A stretch of 64,000 bases of DNA from Gemmataceae bacterium (GTDB taxonomy: Bacteria > Planctomycetota > Planctomycetia > Gemmatales > Gemmataceae), in NCBI GenBank assembly GCA_019636445.1, contig JAHBXO010000022.1, positions 1 through 64,000 of the forward strand, written 5' to 3'. The position numbers and the translations under genes are program-made. Below the pieces are notes generated by a model. The model worked only from the letters and a program-made list of their open reading frames with translations. It was not told the DNA's origin and did no database searches. Each line of letters begins with the position of its first letter. Within the stretch, counting starts at the first letter, position 1. Below are positions 28,353 through 36,100 of the stretch, piece after piece.

Positions 28353-29264
28353 CTATTTCTTCCCCATCATCCCCTGCGCCGTCAGCCAATCCACCAACCG
28401 GTCCGGCCAGCCGGCCACACTCGCGTCCGGCGCGATGCGCCACTTGCCGGTGGCGGCATCCTTCCAACCCGTGCCGAGGCCGAGGCCATGCACGCCCTTG
28501 GCGTACATGTGCAGTTCGCAAGACACCTTCGCCTTCTTGCACGCGAGGTAGAAGCGGATCGCGTTCTCCGGCACGACGGCCGTGTCCTCGCTGGTGTGGA
28601 AAATGAACGTCGGCGGCGTCTTCGCCGTCACCTGCTTGTCGTTCGAATAATACTCCAGCAACTTCTCGTCCGGCTTGTCGCCGAGCAGGTTCTTCATCGA
28701 ACCACCGTGCGTTACGCCCTTCTCACTGGAGATCACGGGGTAGGAGAGGATCAGGAAGTCCGGTCGACAGCCGACCTTGTCGATGGCGTCGCCCTCGGCC
28801 TTGCCGTCGTCGAAGTGGGTACCGGCGGTGCTGGCGAGGTGGCCGCCGGCGGAGAAACCCCAGATGCCGATGCGCTTTGGGTCAAGGCTCCAATCCTTCG
28901 CCTTCGCGCGAACGGTGCGGATGGCGCGCTGGGCGTCTTCCATCGGCGCGGGGTGCAGCGGCCCCTTGCGCTCGCCACTGGCGATGCGATAGTGCAGGAC
29001 GAACGCGGCGATGCCGTGCTTGTTCAGGAAGACCGCCGCGTCCCGGCCTTCGTGCTCGTCGGCAAGGAAGCCGTAGCCGCCGCCGGGGCAGATCACGCAC
29101 GCGGCCCCGTTGGACTTGTCGGCCGGGGGCAAATAGACGGTGATGGTCGGCTTGTCGAACTTCGATTCGCCGACGGCGTGCGGCGCCTTGCCGGGCCACA
29201 GGGGGAGCACTTCGGGGGCAAGCGGCTGGGCTAGTACGAGGGCTGTGAGCAAAAGCGGGGTCAT
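28353..29264 (-). CDS. Secreted alpha/beta-hydrolase (acetyl esterase/xylan esterase-like)
   Basis: 303 residues, CGGAG upstream of the ATG. A short signal peptide (MTPLLLTALVLAQPLA) is followed by an alpha/beta-hydrolase of the acetyl-esterase/BD-FAE type: oxyanion region CPGGGYG (59-65), nucleophile elbow GFSAGGH with Ser138, Asp227 in HTSEDTAVVP, and His259 in KGVHGLG. Related enzymes remove acetyl groups from xylan or other polysaccharides. The substrate is unproven. Confidence 0.88.
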   Translation of the reverse strand: MTPLLLTALVLAQPLAPEVLPLWPGKAPHAVGESKFDKPTITVYLPPADKSNGAACVICPGGGYGFLADEHEGRDAAVFLNKHGIAAFVLHYRIASGERKGPLHPAPMEDAQRAIRTVRAKAKDWSLDPKRIGIWGFSAGGHLASTAGTHFDDGKAEGDAIDKVGCRPDFLILSYPVISSEKGVTHGGSMKNLLGDKPDEKLLEYYSNDKQVTAKTPPTFIFHTSEDTAVVPENAIRFYLACKKAKVSCELHMYAKGVHGLGLGTGWKDAATGKWRIAPDASVAGWPDRLVDWLTAQGMMGKK

Positions 29265-29300
29265 GCGAAGACTCCGAGGGGAAAGGATGCGAATGGTATA

Positions 29301-30371
29301 TCAGTGAAGGCGCCCGTGGATGTAGACATCCGAACGCACGGTCCGAATATCGGGTTCGACGAGTTTGAGCGCATCGGCCATCCACTCGAAGCCGATACCG
29401 CCGACCGGACCCGGACCGGTACCGCCGACGATCGTCGGGGCGATGAACGCGTGGACTTCGTCGGCGAGCTTCGCGTCGAGGAACGAACCGAGGAGTTGCG
29501 AGCCGCCTTCGACGAGGATGTTCGTCTTGCGGCGACGGCCAAGCTCGCGAAGAAGTTCGTCGATCGATTCTCCGACGATCACCTCCGCGCCGGACGTTTT
29601 CCAACTCGCCAGTCGTGATGTACCGACGTTCGAAGTGAAGACCATCACGGGCGCTTCGGCGATCGTTTCCAGCAGCCGGCACTTCGCCGGCAACTCTCCG
29701 GACCGCGTGATGACGATGCGCGTGGGCGTGCGCGGTCCGGGGGGCCGCGCAGTGAGCAACGGATCGTCGGCCCGCAACGTGCCGGCTCCGACAACGATCG
29801 CGTCCATGCGGCCGCGCAGCTCATGGACGATGGCCCGCGATTCCTCGCCGCTGATCCACTTCGAATCGCCGGATCGCGTCGCGATCTTGCCGTCGAGCGT
29901 CATCGCCCACTTCAGGTGCACCCACGGCCGGCCCGTCGACAGAAGTTTCAAGTACGGTGCATTGAGCCGCTGGGCTTCGGTTTCGAGCAAGCCGACTTCG
30001 ACTGGAATCCCGGCGGCACGAAGGATCGCCAACCCGCCGCCGGCGACCTTCGGGAACGGATCGGCCATCGCCACGACGACGCGCCGCACGCCGGACCGCA
30101 GCACCGCATCGGTGCACGGCGGCGTCTTGCCGACGTGACAGCACGGCTCCAGCGTGACGAACAACGTGCCGCCGCGGGCACGAACCCCGGCCATCGCGAA
30201 GGCGTTCACCTCCGCGTGCGCCGCGCCGAACCGCTCGTGCCATCCCTCGCCGACGACCTGGCCGTTCGCGTCCAAAACCACGGCGCCGACCATGGGGTTC
30301 GGTTCCACGAACCCCATTCCGCGCTCCGCCAGCGCAAGCGCCCGTCGCATCTCGCGTTCATCGTCCGTCAT
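29301..30371 (-). CDS. ribD: Bifunctional riboflavin biosynthesis deaminase/reductase RibD
   Basis: 356 residues from the ATG at 30371. The N-terminal cytidine-deaminase-like domain (about 1-145) has HAEVNA (52-57) and PCCHVGKTPPC (76-86), with zinc ligands His52, Cys77 and Cys86. It deaminates the pyrimidine intermediate. The C-terminal domain (about 150-356) is the NADPH-dependent reductase, with KWAMTLDGKIATRSGDSKWIS and NILVEGGSQLLGSFL, which reduces the ribosyl side chain. Length and domain order are those of standard RibD. No other rib gene is adjacent. Confidence 0.95.
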   Translation of the reverse strand: MTDDEREMRRALALAERGMGFVEPNPMVGAVVLDANGQVVGEGWHERFGAAHAEVNAFAMAGVRARGGTLFVTLEPCCHVGKTPPCTDAVLRSGVRRVVVAMADPFPKVAGGGLAILRAAGIPVEVGLLETEAQRLNAPYLKLLSTGRPWVHLKWAMTLDGKIATRSGDSKWISGEESRAIVHELRGRMDAIVVGAGTLRADDPLLTARPPGPRTPTRIVITRSGELPAKCRLLETIAEAPVMVFTSNVGTSRLASWKTSGAEVIVGESIDELLRELGRRRKTNILVEGGSQLLGSFLDAKLADEVHAFIAPTIVGGTGPGPVGGIGFEWMADALKLVEPDIRTVRSDVYIHGRLH

Positions 30372-30461
30372 GGGTGAAAATCCCGGATGTCGCGCGAACC
30401 TTCGCACCGTTCCCGCGTCCCTTCAACGTACACGACGCGAACCCCGGAACCACGAATTACC

Positions 30462-30539
30462 ATGAACGCCCGCGCCGCCAGCCTCGAACGGATGAACCGC
30501 CCGGCCAAGAGCCTGAGCGGTCTTGGCGATCCTCCGTAA
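30462..30539 (+). CDS. Possible 25-codon peptide ahead of terminator and tRNA array
   Basis: ATG at 30462 to TAA at 30537-30539 encodes MNARAASLERMNRPAKSLSG followed by LGDPP. No strong Shine-Dalgarno is visible. A 12-bp-stem terminator follows 26 nt later and the tRNA array starts after it, the same order as at 15060-15178. Coding status is uncertain. Confidence 0.35.
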   Translation: MNARAASLERMNRPAKSLSGLGDPP

Positions 30540-30565
30540 TCCTCCGCACGATCCGCAACACATCG

Positions 30566-30606
30566 TCGGCCGGGGGAACGTGAGGATCCCCCGGCCGATT
30601 CTCTTT
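30566..30606 (+). terminator. Intrinsic terminator before the tRNA array
   Basis: TCGGCCGGGGGA (30566-30577) pairs perfectly with TCCCCCGGCCGA (30587-30598) across a 9-nt loop and is followed by TTCTCTTT. Confidence 0.75.
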
Positions 30607-30607
30607 G

Positions 30608-30641
30608 GAATGCGGATTTCGGAATGCGGAATGCGGAATTC
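30608..30641. repeat. Single heptamer arm before tRNA-Lys
   Basis: GGAATGCGGATTTCGGAATG and further AATGCGG units with no inverse arm before the tRNA. It may pair with the right arm beyond tRNA-Lys at 30788-30824, which would enclose the tRNA. Confidence 0.6.
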
Positions 30642-30648
30642 AAGACAT

Positions 30649-30720
30649 GAGGCTTAGGTGTTAGTGGCAGCACTTCCGGCTCTTAACCGGAGTGTGAGGG
30701 TTCGAGCCCCTCAGGCCTCA
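30649..30720 (+). tRNA. tRNA-Lys (CTT)
   Basis: Acceptor GAGGCTT pairs with AGGCCTC and the discriminator is A. The anticodon arm is TCCGG-CTCTTAA-CCGGA with anticodon CTT, and the T arm is GAGGG-TTCGAGC-CCCTC. A canonical fold. Confidence 0.93.
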
Positions 30721-30727
30721 CTGAAGA

Positions 30728-30824
30728 AATGCGGAGTGCGGAGTGCGGAGTGCGGAATGAAAACGAAATACATGGATCGTTTCGCTTGTCTTTCATTCCG
30801 CATTCCGAAATCCGCATTCCGAAT
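30728..30824. repeat. Heptamer hairpin element between tRNA-Lys and tRNA-Gly
   Basis: The left arm is ATGCGGA followed by GTGCGGA units, ending ATGAAAAC. The core is about 30 nt, and the right arm is CTTTCATTCCG with TCCGCAT units. Confidence 0.85.
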
Positions 30825-30830
30825 CGGATC

Positions 30831-30902
30831 GCGTCTGTGACGTAGTTGGGAACGTACCGGCTCGCCATGTCGGAATCGCGGGTTCAAACCCCGCCAGACG
30901 CT
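30831..30902 (+). tRNA. tRNA-Gly (GCC) with C at position 33
   Basis: Acceptor GCGTCTG pairs with CAGACGC and the discriminator is T, as in bacterial tRNA-Gly. The D arm ACGT-AGTTGGGA-ACGT keeps GG. The anticodon arm is CCGGC-TCGCCAT-GTCGG, so the anticodon is GCC but position 33 is C rather than the near-universal U. The variable loop has 4 nt and the T arm is GCGGG-TTCAAAC-CCCGC. Confidence 0.75.
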
Positions 30903-30910
30903 CTGAAAGA

Positions 30911-31007
30911 AGTGCGGAATGGGGAGTGCGGAGTGCGGAGTGAAAGCCAAAGACGAGGAGCGTCTCGCTTGTCTTTCATTCCGAATTCCGAATTCCGCAT
31001 TCCGAAC
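30911..31007. repeat. Heptamer hairpin element between tRNA-Gly and tRNA-Glu
   Basis: The left arm is AGTGCGG, AATGGGG and AGTGCGG units ending TGAAAGCC. The right arm is CTTTCATTCCG with AATTCCG and CATTCCG units. Confidence 0.85.
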
Positions 31008-31013
31008 TGAAAA

Positions 31014-31085
31014 GGCCTGTTCGTCTATCGGCGAGGACGCCTGGTTCTCAACCAGAAAAGAGGGGTTCGATTCCCCTACAGGTCA
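31014..31085 (+). tRNA. tRNA-Glu (CTC)
   Basis: Acceptor GGCCTGT pairs with ACAGGTC (one G-T pair) and the discriminator is A. The D arm is GTC-TATCGGCGAG-GAC. The anticodon arm is CCTGG-TTCTCAA-CCAGA with anticodon CTC, and the T arm is AGGGG-TTCGATT-CCCCT. Confidence 0.9.
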
Positions 31086-31098
31086 ATGAAGAAACTCG

Positions 31099-31176
31099 AA
31101 ATGCGGAATTCGGAATGCGGAATGGAAATCAATGACCTGGCTTTCATTCCGCATTCCGAATTCCGCATTCCGAATT
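31099..31176. repeat. Heptamer hairpin element before the 31185 tRNA trio
   Basis: The left arm is AATGCGG/AATTCGG units ending ATGGAAATC. The core is about 15 nt, and the right arm is CTTTCATTCCG with CATTCCG/AATTCCG units. Confidence 0.85.
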
Positions 31177-31184
31177 TCCAACTT

Positions 31185-31259
31185 GGTGACGTGGCCCAAC
31201 TGGAAGCAGGCACCGGTCTCAGAAGCCGGAAGGTGTGGGTTCGAATCCCACCGTCACTA
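31185..31259 (+). tRNA. tRNA with Leu anticodon CAG but class I shape
   Basis: Acceptor GGTGACG pairs with CGTCACT and the discriminator is A. The anticodon arm is CCGGT-CTCAGAA-GCCGG with anticodon CAG (codon CUG), and the T arm is GTGGG-TTCGAAT-CCCAC. The variable loop is only 5 nt (AAGGT), whereas bacterial tRNA-Leu has a long class II variable arm. Charging by LeuRS is therefore uncertain. Confidence 0.7.
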
Positions 31260-31264
31260 CTCCT

Positions 31265-31332
31265 TGCAGGCGGGCGGGTGCCCGATCGGGTCTCATAAGC
31301 CTGATGGCTGGGTTCGACTCCCAGGTCTGCAA
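31265..31332 (+). tRNA. tRNA-Met-like (CAT) with a miniature D arm
   Basis: Acceptor TGCAGGC pairs with GTCTGCA and the discriminator is A. The anticodon arm is CGGGT-CTCATAA-GCCTG with anticodon CAT, and the T arm is CTGGG-TTCGACT-CCCAG. Between acceptor and anticodon stem there are only 15 nt, folding as GGGC-GGGT-GCCC, so the normal D loop is missing. Total length 68 nt. It could be Met, fMet or Ile2; I cannot decide which. Confidence 0.6.
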
Positions 31333-31337
31333 CTGTC

Positions 31338-31411
31338 GACTCGGTGCGCGAACCGGAATAGCGGTCAGGTCGAGAGCCTGATGTGTGTGGGTTCGACTCC
31401 CACCCGAGTCA
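31338..31411 (+). tRNA. tRNA with Leu anticodon GAG, class I, C33
   Basis: Perfect acceptor GACTCGG/CCGAGTC, discriminator A. The D arm is CGC-GAACCGGAATA-GCG. The anticodon arm is TCAGG-TCGAGAG-CCTGA, giving anticodon GAG with C at 33. The variable loop is TGTGT (5 nt) and the T arm is GTGGG-TTCGACT-CCCAC. The short variable loop and C33 are both atypical for tRNA-Leu. Confidence 0.65.
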
Positions 31412-31414
31412 CTG

Positions 31415-31579
31415 AAGTGCGGAGTGAGGAGTGCGGAGTGCGGAGCGAAAGACAAGATGGAGATCGGGTTGGTCGTTCAACGGGAGGACGCCTGCCTTGC
31501 AAGCAGGAGATTCGGGTTCGACTCCCGGCCGATCCATTCGAGGTTTTCATTCCGCATTCCGAATTCCGCATTCCGAACT
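31415..31579. repeat. Heptamer arms enclosing the Ala-anticodon tRNA
   Basis: Left arm AGTGCGG/AGTGAGG units (31415-31451) and right arm TTTTCATTCCG with CATTCCG/AATTCCG units (31546-31579). The tRNA-like gene at 31461-31536 lies in the position normally held by the short core. Confidence 0.8.
31461..31536 (+). tRNA. tRNA with Ala anticodon (TGC), atypical
   Basis: The anticodon arm CCTGC-CTTGCAA-GCAGG is that of tRNA-Ala. The acceptor AGATCGG/CCGATCC has an A1-C72 mismatch and A3-T70 in place of the alanine identity pair G3-U70. The D arm GTC-GTTCAACGGGAG-GAC is separated from the acceptor by 4 nt. The T arm is TCGGG-TTCGACT-CCCGG. It is related to the tRNA-like copy at 31797. Confidence 0.6.
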
Positions 31580-31666
31580 GGAAGGGAGCCGGATAACGGT
31601 TCGCCGGAACGCACTGCTAACGCGTGCCGCCTACGGGCGGTGAGGGTTCAATTCCCTCCCCTTCCG
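31580..31666 (+). tRNA. tRNA-Ser (GCT)
   Basis: Acceptor GGAAGGG pairs with CCCTTCC and the discriminator is G. It has a class II long variable arm with stem CCGCC-TAC-GGGCGG. The anticodon loop is CTGCTAA (GCT); the closing 31-39 pair is A-C. The T arm is GAGGG-TTCAATT-CCCTC. Confidence 0.9.
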
Positions 31667-31670
31667 CTAT

Positions 31671-31742
31671 GCCCTGGTGTTGAAACGGAGATCATGCCGC
31701 GCTTCGAACGCGGCGTTCCGGGTTCGAATCCTGGCCGGGGTA
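31671..31742 (+). tRNA. tRNA-Arg (TCG)
   Basis: Acceptor GCCCTGG pairs with CCGGGGT and the discriminator is A. The anticodon arm is CCGCG-CTTCGAA-CGCGG with anticodon TCG. The D arm is weak (TGA-AACGGAGA-TCA), and the T arm is CCGGG-TTCGAAT-CCTGG. It follows tRNA-Ser after 4 nt. Confidence 0.85.
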
Positions 31743-31749
31743 CTTCATT

Positions 31750-31911
31750 TCAGAGTGCGGAGTGCGGAGTGCGGAGTGCGGAGTGATAGACTGAGACATT
31801 CGGGTTGGTCGTTCAACGGGAAGTCACCTGTCGTTCAAGCGGGAGCATCGAGTTCGACTCCCGGCCGATCCAATGGGGCCGTTTTTTCTTCACTCCGCAC
31901 TCCGCACTTCT
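31750..31911. repeat. Heptamer arms enclosing a degenerate tRNA copy
   Basis: Left arm of GTGCGGA units (31753-31785) and right arm CACTCCGCACTCCGCAC (31891-31907). The tRNA-like sequence at 31797-31872 sits between them. The right arm ends at the stop of the following lptF-like gene. Confidence 0.8.
31797..31872 (+). pseudogene. Degenerate tRNA-like copy (anticodon position TTC)
   Basis: It shares GTTGGTCGTTCAACGGGA and TTCGACTCCCGGCCGATCCA with the gene at 31461. The D stem is broken (GTC against GTC), the T stem has an A-C mismatch, the outer acceptor pairs are lost and the anticodon loop CGTTCAA has G at 33. Probably a decayed paralogue; function unlikely but not excluded. Confidence 0.6.
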
Positions 31912-33170
31912 TATCGTCGGATCAACTTCCATGTCAGAATGATGGACAAGACCAACCCCATCGCATCGGCGGCGAAGACCCCAAGCGGGATCGGCACCTT
32001 GCCGTCGCGTCCGAGGTTCGACCCGGCGAGCAGGATCGGATAATAGACGGCCATCGCGGGCAGGAAGCAGACGACGAAGGTGCTCAGGTAATCGGCGCGG
32101 TTGGCGCGGATGCCGACAGGGCAGCCGACGACGGCGAAGACGAGGCATCCGATGGCGAGCGCGGGCCGCATGTAGTATTCGTTCTCGAGATTGCGCATCA
32201 GCCGTCGTTGTTCCTGGGTGTGGAACTGCAGGCTGCGGACGTGCGCCTGGAGTTTCACGCGGGCCTCGGCGTCGACGCCGGGCAGCATCGCTTCGAACTT
32301 GGCGATGTCGCCGTTGAGCTGCGCGATAATTTCGCGGAACTCCTGAATCCGTTCCGGCAGATCGCTCCAGACCACGTTGGCGGGGCGATTGCGCATTTCC
32401 TTGGGCGAGAACATGTCGGGTAGCGGCACGCCGATGGGGCGGTTGGTATCGGCGGAGAACTGGGTGCTGCCGTCGCCACCGACCCAGCGGTCGGGTTCGA
32501 TGAAGAGCATGGGTTGGACGCCGGGCTGGTCGGCATCGGGCAGCACGACGCGCAGGCGGGCCTCGCGGGCGCGGACGACGAAGTCGTATTCGCCCGTGGG
32601 CGTTTCGCGTCCGTTGGCGTCGACCTTCATCTGCTTGCGCTTGAGGACGACATCGATGAGCCGCCGACCAATCACGTCCTTGACGTGGATGACGTACGGG
32701 AAGTTGCCGGCCTTGAAGGTGCGGTCGCGCTTCAGAAGGTTGTAAAGCAGTTCCTCGGGGTCCTTGAGGATCATCCGTTGCAGCGCGGATTGCGAGCGCG
32801 GGATGACGGAGTGCGCGAGGGCGAACGTGGCGACCATGCTCAGGACGCCCAGCAGGATGGCGGGGCGCAATACCGTGTGCAGGTTCACGCCCGCGGCCTT
32901 CATGGCCACGGCCTCGTTGTCGTGCGCGACCCGACCGTACACCACGCAGGAAGCGAATAGCGTCGTCGCCGGGATCGTGTACGGCAGCGTGTACGGGATC
33001 AGTAGCGGGATGGCTTCCAGGGTCTGGAGCATCGACAGGCCCAGATTGTTCGCCTGCTGCACCACGAGGCCGATCAGGAACAAGCCCGTCAACCCGGTGA
33101 GCGCGAGCGCGAACACCCGCACCAGTTCCCAGAAAATGACCCTGTTCAACAGGCCGCCAGTCAAGAACAC
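31911..33170 (-). CDS. LptF/LptG-family permease
   Basis: 419 residues; GTG start at 33170 with AGGAGG 5 nt upstream. The YjgP/YjgQ layout is three N-terminal membrane helices (about 15-40, 55-80, 100-122), a beta-jellyroll-like extracytoplasmic domain (about 150-300), then three C-terminal helices (about 330-413). LptF and LptG form the membrane channel that extracts lipopolysaccharide and feeds the Lpt bridge. Only one permease gene is here and no lptB is nearby. It lies 9 bp downstream of the AsmA-like gene in the same orientation, suggesting a two-gene envelope-lipid operon. Confidence 0.88.
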   Translation of the reverse strand: MFLTGGLLNRVIFWELVRVFALALTGLTGLFLIGLVVQQANNLGLSMLQTLEAIPLLIPYTLPYTIPATTLFASCVVYGRVAHDNEAVAMKAAGVNLHTVLRPAILLGVLSMVATFALAHSVIPRSQSALQRMILKDPEELLYNLLKRDRTFKAGNFPYVIHVKDVIGRRLIDVVLKRKQMKVDANGRETPTGEYDFVVRAREARLRVVLPDADQPGVQPMLFIEPDRWVGGDGSTQFSADTNRPIGVPLPDMFSPKEMRNRPANVVWSDLPERIQEFREIIAQLNGDIAKFEAMLPGVDAEARVKLQAHVRSLQFHTQEQRRLMRNLENEYYMRPALAIGCLVFAVVGCPVGIRANRADYLSTFVVCFLPAMAVYYPILLAGSNLGRDGKVPIPLGVFAADAMGLVLSIILTWKLIRR

Positions 33171-33179
33171 ATCGACCTC

Positions 33180-36100
33180 CTAGGGTCCGGCACTGGCCCG
33201 CAGCGCGGGCGCCTTCGCGGCCCGCGCGCGGATGCGCTCGGCCACCGCCTTGAAGGGATCGGTCACCAGCGGCACCGGCCGCGGTTCGTACTTCATTTCC
33301 CCATCCGGCTTGCGCGTCACTTCGATCTTGAACAGCTTCTCGCTGACCATCGCGGTCAGATCGCCGAACGGCGTCGTCAGCCAGCGCTGCAGCGTCTGCG
33401 ACCAGATCGTGTAGAAATCGAACTTCACGTACCGGCCGGACGTGTCGAGTTCCCCGGAACCGCCGAGGCTGATCGCGGAACCCAACAGGTCGACATGATC
33501 GACGCGGATGCGGTCGCCGCGCACCGTGAAGACCGCGTGGGCCTCCTCGAAGGCGGTCTTGTCGGGGGCCTGGAGTTTCAGGGCTTTCAGGAGCGGGACC
33601 AGCGGCGGGAGGTTGTAGATCTGGCCGCGGTCGACGTCGGCCTTGCCGTAGCCGGTGAGCAGCGGCCGCCCCGTGACGGGATCGGAGGCCGTTTCGAGCA
33701 ACAGGCTGGCCTGGGCGGCGCCTTCGAGCTTGGCGCTCTGGCCGAGGTTATGGTGCCGGGCAATGTCCTCGAGCCGGATGTCCGTCGCCGTCAGCGCGAG
33801 GCGGTACCGGACCGGGTCGGCAAGCACGACGCGCCCGCTGCCGCCGACGGTGCCGCCGAAGAGCTGGCCCTGGATATCGGTGAAGCGGAAGGCGGGCGGG
33901 AGCCTCGAGCCGGGGCGGACCGGATCGGGTTCCTGGGGATCCGCGGCGAAGGTCGCCTTGACGGACGCGGCGGGATGCGAGGCGATGCTGGCGGTGTCGA
34001 GCCAGAGGTTGCCGGTGACGGTGCCGAGATGGGTGGGCAGGTAACTGCCGGTGCACGCGAGTTTGCCGTAAGCGGATTCGCAGGCGACGCCCGCGTCGAA
34101 CGAGGCCCCCGCTAGCCGCAGTTCCCCCTTCCAGAAGACCTCCGGATCGAGCGCGGCATCGGCGGCGGGCGGCGTGAGCACGACCATGTGCTGGACGCGG
34201 AGTTCGGCCGGGCCGCGCAGGTTCAACTCACGGACACCGTCGCGGAGCCCGCGCGGCAGGGCCGCCAGCAGGTCGGCGTCCATTACCAGCGGCGCGAGGT
34301 TCATCTGGCCGAGGTTGGCCCAGACGCGCCCGTCGTCGCAGAAGCGGACTTCGGCGGCGGTCAGGTCGAGCTTGGTCCCCCCGTGGCGCGCCGACATCTT
34401 CTCGAGCTTCACCCGGTCGCCTTCGTACTTCAGCCGTCCCGCCAGTTCGTCCATGCGGTACGGGAAAAACTCCGGCGTGACGGTCGGCCCCTCGAAATTG
34501 AACGCGAGGGTCAGGTCGGTGGACGGATCGAATTCGATCGCGGCCGGCGCCTTCGCAAGCGCCACCAGCTGCCCGTACGCGCCGACCCCGCTGGCGACGG
34601 CCCGCGGACCTGTCGTCCGTGCCGGCTTCGATCGGTCGAACCGGTCGATCGCCTGGACGTCCACCGCGAACGTCAGCGCGCCTTCGGGCTTGAGGACCTC
34701 GTTGACCAGATCGAGCTTCAACGCCGCCAGGGCTTCGCGAAAACGATCGTCGATCGGGCAGTCCTTCCCCCAGATGCTTAGGGACAGGCGCCGGTCGCGG
34801 GTGTTCGGGATCGGCAGGTTGTCGCCCTTCATCCAGACCGTGCCGGTCCCGTGCCGCGCCGTCACGTCGCGCAGTTCGATGCGATCGGTTTCGGGCAGCG
34901 GAGCGATCGGTTCGCCGGGCTTGATCGGCCGGTCCGAATCGTTGAGCGTGACGAAGAGATTGATCTTTCCCCGGAGCCGGTCCAGCGGATACGGGAACGC
35001 CTTGAAGTTGATCGAGACATCGTGGACGTCGAGGCGGATGATCGTTTCGATCAGGTTGCGGCCGGCTTCCTGCTTGGCCTCGACGACGAAATCGGCGCGG
35101 CCGCTGGCGCGAAGGCCGCGGAGCAGTTCGGCGTGCTTGCGGTGCGGGAGGGCCTCGGCGAGCGCGTCGTCGATGGGGAGGCCGGTGCCGCTGATCTTGA
35201 GCGCGATGGCGGGATCGGGTCCGGCGCCGCGGAAGGTGCCGGCGAGGTCGACGCGCTGTCCGCCGGCCAGACCGGTCAGGTCGAGTTTCGCTTCTTCGCC
35301 GTCCGGCGTGGCGATCTGGCGGATCGTTCCGCTCACGTCCGTCAGGGGATAGCGGAACTTGTCGTGTCGCACGGCGAGCCGGGCGGGTTTGAGTTCGATC
35401 TCCCGTTTCCAGGAATCGGGCGGCTGGCGGGAAAAGCGATAGCCGAGGGCCACGACGCCGCGAGGCGAGAAGCGGTCGCGGATCGCGTGGAGTTCGGCCG
35501 GCAGCCGGTCGAAGAGGGCCGCGTCGACGGTGAGGTTGCCGATCGCAAGGTCGATCCGTTCGAGCCGCTCTTCCAACTCGGCGAACGGGGAGCGGTCGGG
35601 TTCGCGCGTCGGCGACCGGGAAACGAGCGTGATGGGAGTGGTGGGACCGGTCTCCGGCGCGGGTTTCCCGATCGGGGCGCGGGTTTCGAGCGAGACGGTG
35701 GCCGTGGCACCGCCGACCTTCGCGGCGAGTTGGTCCACGATGACCGTGCCGTTGCGGACGCGGACGGTGCCGCGCGTGATGTCGACCGGTTCGGGCAACA
35801 GCTCGTGCGCGGCGTGGAGGGATTTGACCGTGACCGCGAGATCGTAGAGGAGCGGTTGATTGGGTTCGTACGCGAGTTCGGCGCGCACGCCGGCGGAACC
35901 GGAGAACGACTTCGCCAGTTCGGCAAGGTCGGGATCGATCCGTGCGACGAGTGCGGCGAGCGGCGTGCCAATCGCCACGTCGGGGAGTTCGGCCCGCAGT
36001 GCGAGCTGGGAGTGCGCGAGGTGCAGGCGGGCCGTCGCGCCGATGCGCGTCGTGAAACCGTTCGCCAGCGCCATGGTCGCGGAGCCTTTCACGACGAGAT

